NCBI RefSeq assembly: GCF_000412335.2
Contig: NZ_KE161030.1
Span: 721,647-785,646 of the forward strand
DNA from: Cedecea davisae DSM 4568
Lineage (GTDB): Bacteria; Pseudomonadota; Gammaproteobacteria; Enterobacterales; Enterobacteriaceae
Length of the DNA stretch: 64,000 nucleotides
Direction: 5' to 3'
Shown here: positions 16,001 to 25,306 of the stretch, in pieces
Layout: each line of letters opens with the position of its first letter
Numbering within the stretch: position 1 is the stretch's first letter
Notes under the pieces: generated by a model
What the model was told of the DNA's origin: nothing
The model's database searches: none
What the model saw: only the letters and a program-made list of their open reading frames with translations
Position numbers and translations under genes: made by a program

Positions 16001-16492
16001 TTATTTCAGCTCGTTCTCAATCGTTTTCAGCGCCTCAATAGCGCAGGCCTGGTCGAGATGCCCGCCCGGTGCGCCGCCGATGCCGATTGCGCCAATCACC
16101 TGCTCACCGGCTTTTACCGGCACGCCGCCCGCCAGCAGCAGGAAGCCAGGGATATCGCGCATATTGGCCGCGCCCGCGTTGGACTGAGAGCCTTTCATCA
16201 CGTTGTCGGTTGGGTTTTTGGTGGTCAATGAGGTCCAGGCTTTCATGCGGCTGGCTTCGACGGTATGCGGCCCGGCATTATCCATGCGCTTCATCACCAG
16301 CGGCGTGCCGGAACGGTCAACCACGGTCACCGCCACGTTATAGTTATCTTTGGCGCAAACCTGGAGTGCGCTTTGCGCCAGCTTGTCGGCAAGCTCAAGG
16401 GAGAGGTTTTTCTGGCTCAGTACGCCGGTTGCCGCGCTGGCGCTAGAGATTACGCTGCCCATCAGCAGGGCGCTTAACAGAAGACGTTTCAT
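16001..16492 (-). CDS. Secreted HbpS/GlcG-family protein
   Basis: A 163-residue protein with a signal peptide (MKRLLLSALLMGS, cleavage after SSASA) and a single HbpS/GlcG (DUF336) domain: LADKLAQSALQVCAKDNYNVAVTVVD opens it in two parts, then RMDNAGPHTVEASRMKAWTS, and the GGVPVKAGEQVIGAIGIGGAPGG core. Members bind haem or other small ligands; in Streptomyces the secreted HbpS modulates the SenS-SenR two-component system. ATG 16492 has GGAG nine bases upstream; an upstream start would spoil the signal peptide. It lies 92 bases downstream of a two-component pair on the same strand, so a sensory accessory role is plausible but is inference. Confidence 0.8.
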   Translation of the reverse strand: MKRLLLSALLMGSVISSASAATGVLSQKNLSLELADKLAQSALQVCAKDNYNVAVTVVDRSGTPLVMKRMDNAGPHTVEASRMKAWTSLTTKNPTDNVMKGSQSNAGAANMRDIPGFLLLAGGVPVKAGEQVIGAIGIGGAPGGHLDQACAIEALKTIENELK

Positions 16493-16584
16493 GATGTTGC
16501 TCCATATTGGTTTGCTATGGGTCAATACTATGAAACGCGGCGCTGGCGGGAAATTGGCGCGAACACCTAACTTTCCTGGTAGTT

Positions 16585-17202
16585 TTACTTAGTCTCTTTG
16601 ACGACTTCACCGTAGATTTTGAGCAGTTTCGGCAGGGAGTTAACTTCAAGCTTGGTGAAAATATTGGCGCGGTGCGCCTCCACCGTGCGCGGAGAAAGCG
16701 AGCACTGTTGGGCAATTTCCTTGCTGGAATAACCCAGGATCAACAGCTCCAGCATCTCCTTTTCGCGCGCGGTCAGAGTCGCGAGCTTTTCCTGGAGAGG
16801 TTGCCATTTCTGCTTTTCCTCAAGCCGCGTTTTTTGCTGCTCCATGGCGGCTCCGACCACTTCAAACAGCAGGTCGGCATCAATCGGCTTGGTCAGAAAC
16901 TCAAAGGCACCATTTTTAAAGGCGCGGCGGCACAGATCGATGTTGCCGTGCCCGGTCATGATAATCACCGGCAGCGCCAGCCCTTCCTGCGTCCATTCGT
17001 CCAGCAGAGTCAGCCCTGTTTTGCCCGGCATACGGATGTCGAGCAGCATACAGCCGTCGAGCAGGGCGAGGTCGCCCGCCTGCTGCTGAAAAGCCTGGGC
17101 GCTGTCGAAGGCGTGAGTCTCCCAGCCCACCGTTGAAAGCAGCAGCTTCAGCGAGTCGCGGATCGCCGCATCGTCATCAATAAGCCAGATGCACTGTTCC
17201 AT
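16585..17202 (-). CDS. FixJ/DctR-family response regulator
   Basis: A 205-residue regulator. The N-terminal receiver has the acidic pocket IDDD, the phospho-acceptor Asp55 in MLLDIRMPG, the MTGHG loop and the conserved lysine in FLTKPID. The C-terminal LuxR-type HTH runs LTAREKEMLELLILGYSSKEIAQQCSLS in two parts, then RTVEAHRANI. This layout is that of FixJ, DctR and TtrR. Its start codon overlaps the stop of the kinase gene (TAATG), so it is the cognate partner. Position beside a fumarase and a dicarboxylate transporter suggests control of those or of the HbpS-like gene just downstream. Confidence 0.9.
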   Translation of the reverse strand: MEQCIWLIDDDAAIRDSLKLLLSTVGWETHAFDSAQAFQQQAGDLALLDGCMLLDIRMPGKTGLTLLDEWTQEGLALPVIIMTGHGNIDLCRRAFKNGAFEFLTKPIDADLLFEVVGAAMEQQKTRLEEKQKWQPLQEKLATLTAREKEMLELLILGYSSKEIAQQCSLSPRTVEAHRANIFTKLEVNSLPKLLKIYGEVVKETK

Positions 17203-18512
17203 TATTTCTCCTCGCCGTTGAGCGGAAACCAGAGCCTGAAGCAGGCGCCCTGTCCCGGAATATTGCTGGCTTCGATAGTGCCGTTCAGGCGCTGAACCAG
17301 GGTGTCGGTAAGCGCCATACCCAGGCCAATGCCCCCGGCCCGGGTGGTGAAGAACGGAATGAAAACGTGCTCCAGCGCCTCGGGGGATAACCCCGGCCCG
17401 CCGTCGCTCAGGGTTAACACAATGCCGTTGTTTTCAGCCTCGATCTTGAGATGAACCCAGCCCGAGCCGCTGGTTTGCGCCTGGATAGCGTTGCTGACGA
17501 TGTTATGCAGGATCTGCTCAATCCATAACGGCGGAGCAAACAGCGGCGGCAGCGGGTCGGCAAAGTGGCCGGTTGCGCGGATTTTCCCCGTCCGCAACTC
17601 GTTATCCAGCAGCTTGCACACCCGCAGCCAGAGCCGCTGGAGATCGACAGGCTGGAATTCGGCCCGCTCGCTGGTTAATTTTTGCCGGAACTGGCTGAGC
17701 AGGGCATCAATACGTTTTATCTGGAGCACCGAGGCCTCCAGCAGGCCGGGAACCTGGGCCGGATTATTCTGTTTTATCAGCCTCGCCGCCGCCTGGTTAT
17801 AGCTCATTACCGCCGTCAGCGGCTGGTTCAGCTCATGCACCATGCCCGCCGCCAGCTCGCCCATGGTATTGAGCCGGGTAAGCTCGGCGTAGCGGGCGCG
17901 CAAATCTGCAATATCGCGGCGGCGTTTATTCACCTGATACTGCGCCAGCAGGTAGAGTGCAAGCGCCCAGAACAAGGCCGGGGAGATAATCAGCCACCAC
18001 GGCAGCTTAGCCCATTCAGGATTATCGCCGACGGAGAGCAAAAGCGGCTGGGTAGGGCTGGCGACGGTTTTATCCCAGCGCCAGTAGTAAGACGCGCCAG
18101 AGTCGCCCTGCTGGTAGAGCAGGGTGGCGTTCCAGCTGATATCGAGATAGCGAAACGTCTTTTTCTCTCCGAGGGTATCGAGCAGGGTTTTCAGGTCGAT
18201 TAACAGGGACAGATTTGGGCGGTTAAGCCAGTAGCGGCCGTCGCCTTCGGGCACGATAGGCAGGCGCGGTTCGAGGTTGTTATGCCGCCGCCACATGACG
18301 ATTTGCGGCAGGATCTTTTGCACCTCGCTGGCATCCTGCCTGACCGGCAGCAGCGGAATAATGGCGTCGTGCTGGGACAGCTTCACCGTGACCTCACGGT
18401 AGAGAATGCGGAAGTCGGCGGACTTCTCCTCGTACTGCTGCTGTAAAAACCAGGCGCTAAGCCCCGCGCAGCTGAGCAGCGTTAGCAGCAGCCAGCTAAA
18501 CAACCTCAACAT
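17202..18512 (-). CDS. DctB-like sensor histidine kinase
   Basis: A 436-residue membrane kinase. TM1 is at the N-terminus (MLRLFSWLLLTLLS), a periplasmic sensor of about 150 residues follows, TM2 is near residues 172-191 (LPWWLIISPALFWALALYLLA), then HisKA with His226 in MVHELNQPLTAV, N box NIVSNAIQA, G1 DGGPGLS and G2 GGIGLGMAL. The HELNQPL form is typical of DctB/FixL-type kinases. ATG 18512 follows AAAGGGA; the frame is open 33 codons further upstream, but that part has no coding character and overlaps the fumarase terminator. The ligand is unknown; C4-dicarboxylates, citrate or a ligand bound by the neighbouring HbpS-like protein are candidates. Confidence 0.88.
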   Translation of the reverse strand: MLRLFSWLLLTLLSCAGLSAWFLQQQYEEKSADFRILYREVTVKLSQHDAIIPLLPVRQDASEVQKILPQIVMWRRHNNLEPRLPIVPEGDGRYWLNRPNLSLLIDLKTLLDTLGEKKTFRYLDISWNATLLYQQGDSGASYYWRWDKTVASPTQPLLLSVGDNPEWAKLPWWLIISPALFWALALYLLAQYQVNKRRRDIADLRARYAELTRLNTMGELAAGMVHELNQPLTAVMSYNQAAARLIKQNNPAQVPGLLEASVLQIKRIDALLSQFRQKLTSERAEFQPVDLQRLWLRVCKLLDNELRTGKIRATGHFADPLPPLFAPPLWIEQILHNIVSNAIQAQTSGSGWVHLKIEAENNGIVLTLSDGGPGLSPEALEHVFIPFFTTRAGGIGLGMALTDTLVQRLNGTIEASNIPGQGACFRLWFPLNGEEK

Positions 18513-18572
18513 GCTAAATCCCTTTTTGCGCCGTGGTGAAAATGTGGATTCAGTATGGAGTAACTTGCGGGC

Positions 18573-18600
18573 AAAAAAAAGCGAGCGCCGTAGCGCCCGC
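18573..18600 (-). terminator. Rho-independent terminator after the fumarase gene
   Basis: On the minus strand the stem GCG.GCGC/GCGC.CGC (18581-18600, one mismatch) is followed by eight T's (18580-18573). It ends the transporter-fumarase transcript 22 bases after the stop and separates it from the kinase gene. Confidence 0.88.
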
Positions 18601-18622
18601 CTTGATGACAAGTTCTGCTAAA

Positions 18623-20272
18623 TCAGTGCTTGTTACAGCCCGCGCACTGTTTGTTCTGGATCTGCTGGAAGAAGTCGTTGCCTTTGTCATCCACCAGGAT
18701 GAACGCCGGGAAGTCTTCCACTTCAATTTTCCAGATGGCTTCCATACCCAGCTCCGGGTATTCCACCAGTTCCAGGCTCTTAATGCTCTGCTGAGCCAGA
18801 ACCGCCGCCGGGCCGCCGATGCTGCCGAGGTAGAAGCCACCGTGTTTGTGGCAGGCGTCGGTCACCTGCTGGCTGCGGTTGCCTTTCGCCAGCATTATCA
18901 TGCTGCCGCCGTTGGCCTGAAGCTGATCGACATAAGAGTCCATACGGCCTGCGGTAGTTGGGCCTAAAGAGCCTGAGGCGTAACCTTCTGGCGTTTTGGC
19001 CGGGCCTGCGTAGTAGATCGGGTGATCTTTCACGTACTGCGGCAGCGCTTCGCCGTTATCCAGGCGTTCTTTCAGCTTAGCGTGGGCGATGTCGCGCGCT
19101 ACGATAATGGTGCCGCTCAGGGAGAGGCGGGTAGAAACAGGGTAAGCTGAAAGCTGGGCGAGGATCTCTTTCATCGGCTGGTTCAGGTTCACCTTCACGG
19201 CTTCGCCTTCACCGGCCTGGCGCAGCGCTTCCGGGATGTACTTCCCAGGATTGCTCTCCAGTTTTTCAATCCAGATCCCGTCTTTGTTGATTTTCGCTTT
19301 GATGTTGCGGTCCGCGGAGCAGGAAACACCCATGCCAATCGGGCAGGATGCGCCGTGGCGCGGCAGGCGCACAACGCGGATGTCGTGGGCGAAGTATTTC
19401 CCGCCAAACTGCGCGCCGAGGCCGAGCTTCTGCGCTTCTTCCAGCAGTTCCTGCTCCAGCTTCACGTCGCGGAAGGCCTGGCCGTGCTCGTTGCCTTCGG
19501 TTGGCAGCCCGTCGTAATAGTGGGTGGAAGCCAGTTTCACCGTTTTCAGCGTGGACTCAGCCGAAGTTCCGCCGATAACGAACGCAACGTGGTATGGCGG
19601 GCAGGCCGCGGTGCCGAGCGTACGCATTTTCTCAACCAGGTAAGCTTTCAGCTTCGCCGGGGTGATAAGCGCTTTGGTTTCCTGATAGAGATAGGTTTTG
19701 TTGGCCGAGCCGCCGCCTTTGGCAACGCACAGGAATTTATATTCGTCGCCGTCCACGCTGTAGAGGTCAATCTGAGCAGGCAGGTTGGTGCCGGTGTTCA
19801 CCTCTTTGTACATATCCAGCGCGGCATTCTGGGAATAGCGCAGGTTATCTTCGATATAGGTGTTGTACACGCCCTGAGACAGCGCGGCTTCATCGCCGCC
19901 GCCGGTCCAGACGCGCTGGCCTTTTTTACCCATGATAATCGCGGTGCCGGTATCCTGGCAGGTCGGCAAGATGCCTTTGGCGGCAATCTCAGAGTTCCGC
20001 AGGAATTGCAGCGCCACGTATTTGTCGTTTTCGCTGGCTTCCGGGTCGTGAAGAATATCGGCAACTTGCTGCTGGTGGGCAGGGCGCAGCATAAACGCCG
20101 CGTCGTGGAAGGCCTGCTGTGCCAGCAGAGTCAGGGCCTGAGGTTCTACTTTCAGCACCGGCTGGCCTTCGAATTCGCTAACCGAAACGTGTTCACGGGT
20201 TAACAGATAATATTCGGTTTCATCGTGCGCCAGAGGGAAAGGGTTCTGGTAAACAAAAGGTTTGTTCGACAT
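18623..20272 (-). CDS. Class I fumarate hydratase (FumA/FumB type)
   Basis: A 549-residue iron-sulphur fumarase (FumA and FumB are 548). The three cluster cysteines fall at the same positions as in the E. coli enzymes: Cys105 (PTCQDTGTA), Cys224 (AACPPYH) and Cys318 (GVSCSADRN). It interconverts malate and fumarate in the cytoplasm with an oxygen-sensitive [4Fe-4S] cluster. It lies 55 bases downstream of the DASS transporter on the same strand, and the pair ends in a clear terminator. Opposite the promoter is an NADH-dependent fumarate reductase, so the natural role here is malate to fumarate under anaerobiosis, like FumB. FumA and FumB cannot be told apart by motif; a second housekeeping fumarase is expected elsewhere. 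Confidence 0.93.
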   Translation of the reverse strand: MSNKPFVYQNPFPLAHDETEYYLLTREHVSVSEFEGQPVLKVEPQALTLLAQQAFHDAAFMLRPAHQQQVADILHDPEASENDKYVALQFLRNSEIAAKGILPTCQDTGTAIIMGKKGQRVWTGGGDEAALSQGVYNTYIEDNLRYSQNAALDMYKEVNTGTNLPAQIDLYSVDGDEYKFLCVAKGGGSANKTYLYQETKALITPAKLKAYLVEKMRTLGTAACPPYHVAFVIGGTSAESTLKTVKLASTHYYDGLPTEGNEHGQAFRDVKLEQELLEEAQKLGLGAQFGGKYFAHDIRVVRLPRHGASCPIGMGVSCSADRNIKAKINKDGIWIEKLESNPGKYIPEALRQAGEGEAVKVNLNQPMKEILAQLSAYPVSTRLSLSGTIIVARDIAHAKLKERLDNGEALPQYVKDHPIYYAGPAKTPEGYASGSLGPTTAGRMDSYVDQLQANGGSMIMLAKGNRSQQVTDACHKHGGFYLGSIGGPAAVLAQQSIKSLELVEYPELGMEAIWKIEVEDFPAFILVDDKGNDFFQQIQNKQCAGCNKH

Positions 20273-20327
20273 AGCTCATTACTCCATAAAAATAAGCCGC
20301 CGGAAGTTGCCCCCCAGCGGCTTTAAA

Positions 20328-21839
20328 TCAGAACAGCATCGCCATCCACGGATAACCAATCAGCAGCAGTGCGGCGAGGAACAGGCCGCCAAAGATGGTG
20401 CCAAGGCGCCAGTAATCTTTGGTTGGCAGGTAGCCGCTACCGTAGTAAATCGGGCTTGGGCCTGTGCCGTACGGGGTGATGATGCCCATGATGCCCAGCG
20501 AGGTCACCATCAGCAGGCAGAACACTTCCATATTCATGCCGGGGATAGTAGAAGCGATGGTCAGCATGGCCGGCAGCAGCGCGGTAGTGTGTGCGGTGGT
20601 GCTGGCAAACAGGTAGTGCAGCAGGTAGAACGCCAGCAGCAGCACGATGGTTGCGGTGCCCGGGGCGATGCCGCTCATTAGCGCGCCGCCTTCTTTACCC
20701 AGCCAGGTGATGAAGCCGGTAGAAGAGAGGCCGTCTGCCAGGGCGACGAGGGTGGCGAACCAGACAAAGGTGTTCCACGCCGCTTTATTGTTGGTGATGT
20801 CGTTCCAGTTCAGCACGCCGGTCCACAGCATCAGGACGATGACCAGCAGGGCGGCCAGGGCTGGTTCAATCCAGCTGGCGGCGAAGATCCACATCATCAG
20901 CGCGAAGCAGACGAACACCAGCAGCAGGATCTCATTGCGGGACAGCTTACCCAGTTTTTCCAGCTCGCGGCTCGCCCATTTTGGCACTTCGTCGTTCACT
21001 TTCACTTCCGGCGGGTAGAGCCAGTAGGCCAGCAGCGGCATGGTCAGCAGCAGCAGCAGGCCAAGCGGCAGGAAGGCGAGGAACCACATGCCCCAGGAGA
21101 TGTTAATCCCGACGATGCTTTTCACCAGCGCCAGCGCCAGCAGGTTAGGTGCCAGAGCGGAAAGGAACATTGAGCTGGTGATACAGGCTGCGGTAATCGC
21201 CACCCACATCAGGTAAGAACCAATTTTACGTGCGCTCGGGTCGTTAGGTTTAGAGCCGTACAGCGGCGGCAGGTTGGCAATAATCGGATAGATAGTCCCG
21301 CCGCTGCGTGCGGTGTTGGACGGGGTAAACGGTGCCAGCAGCAGGTCAGCGAAGGCAATGGCGTAGCCCAGCGTCAGGCTGCGGCGGCCAAGATATTTCA
21401 CCAGAATCAGCGCCAGGCGGCGGCCGAACTGAGTTTTATCGTAACCGGCGGCAAACATAAATGCGCCGAAGATAAGCCAGACGGTGGAGTTGCCGAAACC
21501 GCTTACCGCCCATTTAAAGGAGGCACCGGCCAGCTTAAATTTCGGGTCGGCCATTTGCTCCGGGCTGAACAGCAGCCACTGGCTGCCAAGGGCGATGACC
21601 ACTATCCCGGTCAGGCCGATAACGGCGCCGGGCAGAGGTTCGAAGATAAGCCCGACAATCACGCCGACGAAGATGGCAAAGAAGTGCCAGGCGTAAGGCG
21701 GCAGGCCGTCAGGAACCGGGACCAGCAGCAGCAACAGCGCAACGATGATGGGCAGCGCCATCATCAGCCAGCGGTTGTTGTTGCCCGCTTTCTTAGTGCT
21801 CGCTTTGAGCGGCGGTAGATTGGTGGTTATTACACTCAT
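20328..21839 (-). CDS. DASS-family dicarboxylate/citrate transporter (CitT/TtdT-like)
   Basis: A 503-residue inner-membrane protein with about 12-14 hydrophobic segments. It carries the DASS signatures: the first SNT motif in LAPFTPSNTARSGG and the second substrate loop in ITPYGTGPSPIYYG. This is the CitT/TtdT/YbhI subgroup of the family, whose better-known members exchange citrate, tartrate or C4-dicarboxylates for succinate. It heads a two-gene operon with the fumarase and faces the soluble fumarate reductase across a 628-bp region with an FNR box. Uptake of malate, fumarate or citrate in exchange for succinate would fit. The substrate is inferred from context. Confidence 0.88.
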   Translation of the reverse strand: MSVITTNLPPLKASTKKAGNNNRWLMMALPIIVALLLLLVPVPDGLPPYAWHFFAIFVGVIVGLIFEPLPGAVIGLTGIVVIALGSQWLLFSPEQMADPKFKLAGASFKWAVSGFGNSTVWLIFGAFMFAAGYDKTQFGRRLALILVKYLGRRSLTLGYAIAFADLLLAPFTPSNTARSGGTIYPIIANLPPLYGSKPNDPSARKIGSYLMWVAITAACITSSMFLSALAPNLLALALVKSIVGINISWGMWFLAFLPLGLLLLLTMPLLAYWLYPPEVKVNDEVPKWASRELEKLGKLSRNEILLLVFVCFALMMWIFAASWIEPALAALLVIVLMLWTGVLNWNDITNNKAAWNTFVWFATLVALADGLSSTGFITWLGKEGGALMSGIAPGTATIVLLLAFYLLHYLFASTTAHTTALLPAMLTIASTIPGMNMEVFCLLMVTSLGIMGIITPYGTGPSPIYYGSGYLPTKDYWRLGTIFGGLFLAALLLIGYPWMAMLF

Positions 21840-22467
21840 AATGACACCGTTATAAGTAGTTAAGGATTCGGGTTTTCTATTTCCGGCTAATTCACTTTCT
21901 TTAGTTATTTAACTTTCTTTATTAATTAAAGATGAATTTAAGCTGCTTCAGAAATAGCTATTCAGCGCATTTTTTCTGCGATGAATTAAATACTGGTGAT
22001 ATTTATATATTGCGCTTTCGGGGTATATGGCAATTGATCCGGATCAAGAAATGAGATTCTGTTATCTATTTTTAAAATAAATAATAGTTAACCCGGGAGT
22101 AGGGTTATTTCCGGTGAAAAGTTATCACTTTGATCATTAAAAATGCGCCTTTAAGTCGATTTTTATCACTTTTAGCTGACTCGATTCTGCGCCGCGCAAG
22201 GCCTGGGTTATGTTTCCTGGTGTTGGTGGCGAAGTAATTAAATTGTTATCATCTTTTAATAAGATGTGATTTTTTGGATTTTAATTAATAACACGTTGTG
22301 GGTAATTCTGTTATTGAGGTGATTTAATAGTTTTTAAACTAACGTAAATAGTTTGGTAACTAAAAATAGTCTTATATTGTTGCTATGCATAATGGCAAAT
22401 AACTACAACCAAAAATAACGCCAGCACCCAATTCTCAAGTTTAAATTTTAAAGTTTGGAGTCGCATT
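21840..22467. other. Divergent promoter region of transporter-fumarase and fumarate reductase operons
   Basis: 628 bases, AT-rich, with no ORF of note. It contains a perfect FNR-type box at 22034-22047. The fumarate reductase ATG is preceded by GGAG nine bases upstream. DcuR-type sites (AT-rich direct repeats) may be present but were not assigned. Confidence 0.6.
22034..22047. promoter_or_regulatory. FNR box
   Basis: TTGAT-CCGG-ATCAA matches the FNR consensus TTGAT-N4-ATCAA at all ten specified positions. It lies 195 bases upstream of the transporter gene (-) and about 420 bases upstream of the fumarate reductase gene (+). Activation of either or both divergent operons on loss of oxygen would suit their function. 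Which promoter it serves needs the transcription starts. Confidence 0.85.
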
Positions 22468-25248
22468 ATGAACACCGACAAAAACATGCTCAGCACCTTT
22501 ACCTTACCCAATGGTACGGCGTTAAAAAACCGCCTGCTGATGGCGCCGATGACCACCTGCACCGGGTATTTTGACGGCACGGTGACCGAAGAGCTGGTGG
22601 AGTACTACCGCGTTCGCGCCGGCAGCATCGGCACTATCGTGGTGGAATGCTGCTTTATCGACGATCTCGGCCTCGCTTTCCCGGGCGCTATCGGTATTGA
22701 TAACGACGAGAAAATTGCCGGGTTGGCAAAAATTGCTGCGGCGATCAAAGCCGAAGGCTCCAGAGCTATTTTGCAGATTTACCACGGCGGCCGCATGGTC
22801 GACCCGAAACTTATCGGTGGCCGTACTCCGGTTGCGCCGAGCGCCCTGGCCGCTCCTCGCGATGGGGCTGCAACCCCGAACGCTTTGACCACCGAAGAAG
22901 TGGAAGGCATGGTTGGCAAATTCGGTGATGCCGTTCGTCGCGCTATTCAGGCCGGGTTCGACGGCGTGGAAATCCACGGAGCCAACACCTACCTTATTCA
23001 GCAGTTCTACTCTCCTAACTCCAACCAGCGTGACGACGAATGGGGCGGCAGCCGCGATAACCGCGCTAAATTCCCGCTGGCGGTGCTGGATATTACCCAC
23101 CAGATGGTGCGCCAGTTTGCCGACGATTCATTTATCATCGGCTACCGCTTCTCTCCTGAAGAGCTTGAAGTTCCCGGCATCCGCTTCGACGACACCATGT
23201 ATCTGCTGGAGAAACTGGCGGCTCGCGGCCTTGATTACCTGCACTTCTCGCTGGGCTACTCGCTGCGTCCGTCAATCAACGACACCACCGACCCGACGCC
23301 GCTGATTAACAAATACTGCCAGATGCGTTCCGCCGAACTGGCGCAAATCCCGGTGATGGGCGTGGGCGGCATCGTCAATGCTTCTGACGTAGAAACCGCG
23401 CTGGAAAACGGCTATGACCTGGTGGCTGTAGGCCGCGCCTGCATCGCTTACCCGGACTGGACAGACCGCATCGCCAACGGCGAAGTGCTGGATCTGTTTA
23501 TCGATAGCACCAAACGCGAAGAGCTGACTATTCCTGAACCGCTGTGGCGCTTCTCGCTGGTAGAGGCGATGATCCGCGACATGAGCATGGGCGGCGCATC
23601 CAAATTCAAACCGGGCGTATTCGAAGAAACCGTCAGCGATGACGTAAACCAGTTGGTGATTAACGTTAGCCTCGATAACGAAGGCATCGCGGACATCGCG
23701 CTGGCCGAAGGCCCGCAGGACGACGTTGAATTCACGACCAATTTTGAAGAAATTCGTACCCGTATCCTGACCGCCAACTCGCCGTTTGTGGACGCCATTT
23801 CCGGCGCGACTTCCCAGAGCGAAGCGGTGAAAAAAGCCGTCTCCAAAGCGATGGTGAAATCCAGCAAGCAGCGGGCGTTTGAAGAGAGCGGCGGCGTTAG
23901 CGCCCCACAAAACTACGATGTTGTGGTTGTCGGCAGCGGCGGCGCGGGCCTGGCAGCGGCGATTCAGGCTCACGACGAAGGCGCTAGCGTGCTGATCGTT
24001 GAGAAAATGCCTTCCATCGGCGGCAATACCGTGAAGGCCTCCGCCGGGATGAATGCGGCCGAAACCCGCTTCCAGCGCGTAAAAGGCATTAACGACAGCA
24101 AAGAGCTGTTCTATGCCGAAACCCTGAAAGGCGGTTACGGCAAAAACAATCCTGAGCTGCTGCACCGCTTTGTGGAGACGGCTCCGCAGGCGATTGAGTG
24201 GCTGGCGGATCGCGGGATCATGCTGAACGACATCACCACCACCGGCGGGATGAGCATTGACCGTACCCACCGCCCGCGTGACGGATCGGCGGTTGGCGGC
24301 TACCTGATTAGCGGCCTGCTGCGCAACATTAACAAACGCGGTATCGACGTGCTGATGGACACCGCGGTAACCGAAATCCTGTTTGAGCAGGGCGCGGTAA
24401 GCGGCGTGGAGCTGCTGACTGACGAAAACGAAGCCCTGACCATTCATGCGAAGAGCGTTATCGTTGCCACCGGCGGATTCAGCGCCAACAGCCAGATGGT
24501 GGTGAAATACCGCCCTGACCTGGACGGCTTCGTCACCACCAACCACAAAGGCGCGACCGGCGGCGGTATTGCCCTGCTGGAAAAACTGGGCGCGGGCACC
24601 GTGGATATGGGTGAAATTCAGATCCACCCAACGGTTGAGCAAACTACGTCCTACCTGATTTCCGAGTCGATTCGCGGCGGCGGCGCTATCCTGGTGAACC
24701 AGAAAGGCAGCCGCTTCTTCAACGAAATGGAAACTCGCGATAAAGTATCGGCGCAGATTATTGCCCTGCCGGAGAAATACGCTTACATCGTGTTCGATGA
24801 AAACGTGCGCACCAAAAACAAAGCGGCTGACGAATACATCGCCAAAGGCTTTGTGGTTAGCGCCGAAGGGCCGCGCGAGCTGGCGGAGAAACTGGGTATG
24901 GATTACCACACTTTCCTGGCAACGCTTGAGCGTTACAACGGCTTCGTGGAAAATCAGTACGACGAAGACTTTGGCCGTAAAACCGCGCTGCGTAATCCGA
25001 TTAAAGATGGCCCGTTCTACGCCATCCGCATCGCGCCGGGGGTGCACCACACCATGGGTGGCGTGACCATCAACACTGAAACCGAAGTGCTGAACAAACA
25101 GCAACAGGTTATCCCGGGCGCTTACGCGGCGGGTGAGGTTGTTGGCGGCATCCACGGCGGCAACCGCATCGGCGGTAACGCGGTGGCAGACATCATTATC
25201 TTTGGCACCCTGGCGGGCCATCAGGCGGCAAGCTGGGCAAAACGTTAA
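22468..25248 (+). CDS. Soluble NADH:fumarate oxidoreductase with three flavins
   Basis: A 926-residue cytoplasmic enzyme with no signal peptide. Domain 1 (about residues 1-375) is Old Yellow Enzyme-like, with the FYSPNSNQRDDEWGGS signature, and binds FMN and NADH. Domain 2 (about 385-460) is an FMN_bind domain whose motif DAISGATS carries the threonine (Thr448) to which FMN is covalently attached. Domain 3 (about 470-926) is a fumarate reductase flavoprotein with the FAD motif VVVGSGGAGLAAA and the active-site segments SESIRGGGA, HHTMGG and GGNRIGGN. This architecture is that of the Klebsiella pneumoniae NADH:fumarate oxidoreductase, induced anaerobically by fumarate or malate. It reduces fumarate to succinate without quinones. 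The flavin transferase follows as the next gene. Confidence 0.93.
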   Translation: MNTDKNMLSTFTLPNGTALKNRLLMAPMTTCTGYFDGTVTEELVEYYRVRAGSIGTIVVECCFIDDLGLAFPGAIGIDNDEKIAGLAKIAAAIKAEGSRAILQIYHGGRMVDPKLIGGRTPVAPSALAAPRDGAATPNALTTEEVEGMVGKFGDAVRRAIQAGFDGVEIHGANTYLIQQFYSPNSNQRDDEWGGSRDNRAKFPLAVLDITHQMVRQFADDSFIIGYRFSPEELEVPGIRFDDTMYLLEKLAARGLDYLHFSLGYSLRPSINDTTDPTPLINKYCQMRSAELAQIPVMGVGGIVNASDVETALENGYDLVAVGRACIAYPDWTDRIANGEVLDLFIDSTKREELTIPEPLWRFSLVEAMIRDMSMGGASKFKPGVFEETVSDDVNQLVINVSLDNEGIADIALAEGPQDDVEFTTNFEEIRTRILTANSPFVDAISGATSQSEAVKKAVSKAMVKSSKQRAFEESGGVSAPQNYDVVVVGSGGAGLAAAIQAHDEGASVLIVEKMPSIGGNTVKASAGMNAAETRFQRVKGINDSKELFYAETLKGGYGKNNPELLHRFVETAPQAIEWLADRGIMLNDITTTGGMSIDRTHRPRDGSAVGGYLISGLLRNINKRGIDVLMDTAVTEILFEQGAVSGVELLTDENEALTIHAKSVIVATGGFSANSQMVVKYRPDLDGFVTTNHKGATGGGIALLEKLGAGTVDMGEIQIHPTVEQTTSYLISESIRGGGAILVNQKGSRFFNEMETRDKVSAQIIALPEKYAYIVFDENVRTKNKAADEYIAKGFVVSAEGPRELAEKLGMDYHTFLATLERYNGFVENQYDEDFGRKTALRNPIKDGPFYAIRIAPGVHHTMGGVTINTETEVLNKQQQVIPGAYAAGEVVGGIHGGNRIGGNAVADIIIFGTLAGHQAASWAKR

Positions 25249-25255
25249 GCCCGAA

Positions 25256-25279
25256 GCGCCCCGGTTAACGCCGGGGCGC
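25256..25279 (+). repeat. Intercistronic hairpin between fumarate reductase and apbE
   Basis: GCGCCCCGG (25256-25264) and CCGGGGCGC (25271-25279) form a perfect 9-bp GC-rich stem with a 6-base loop. There is no U-run, so it is more likely an mRNA-stabilising or attenuating element that keeps reductase mRNA in excess of apbE. Confidence 0.7.
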
Positions 25280-25306
25280 AATCCTTTCAAGCAACAAGGA
25301 GCCGCT

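Noticed and set aside
19355..20203. A 282-codon frame on the plus strand opposite fumarase
   Set aside because: Antisense shadow of a gene with all family motifs; composition is not protein-like.
23272..25290. A 672-codon open frame on the minus strand opposite the fumarate reductase gene
   Set aside because: It is exactly antisense to a well-supported enzyme in GC-rich sequence, and its translation is rich in His, Arg and Phe with no recognisable domain; long shadow frames are common in such genes.
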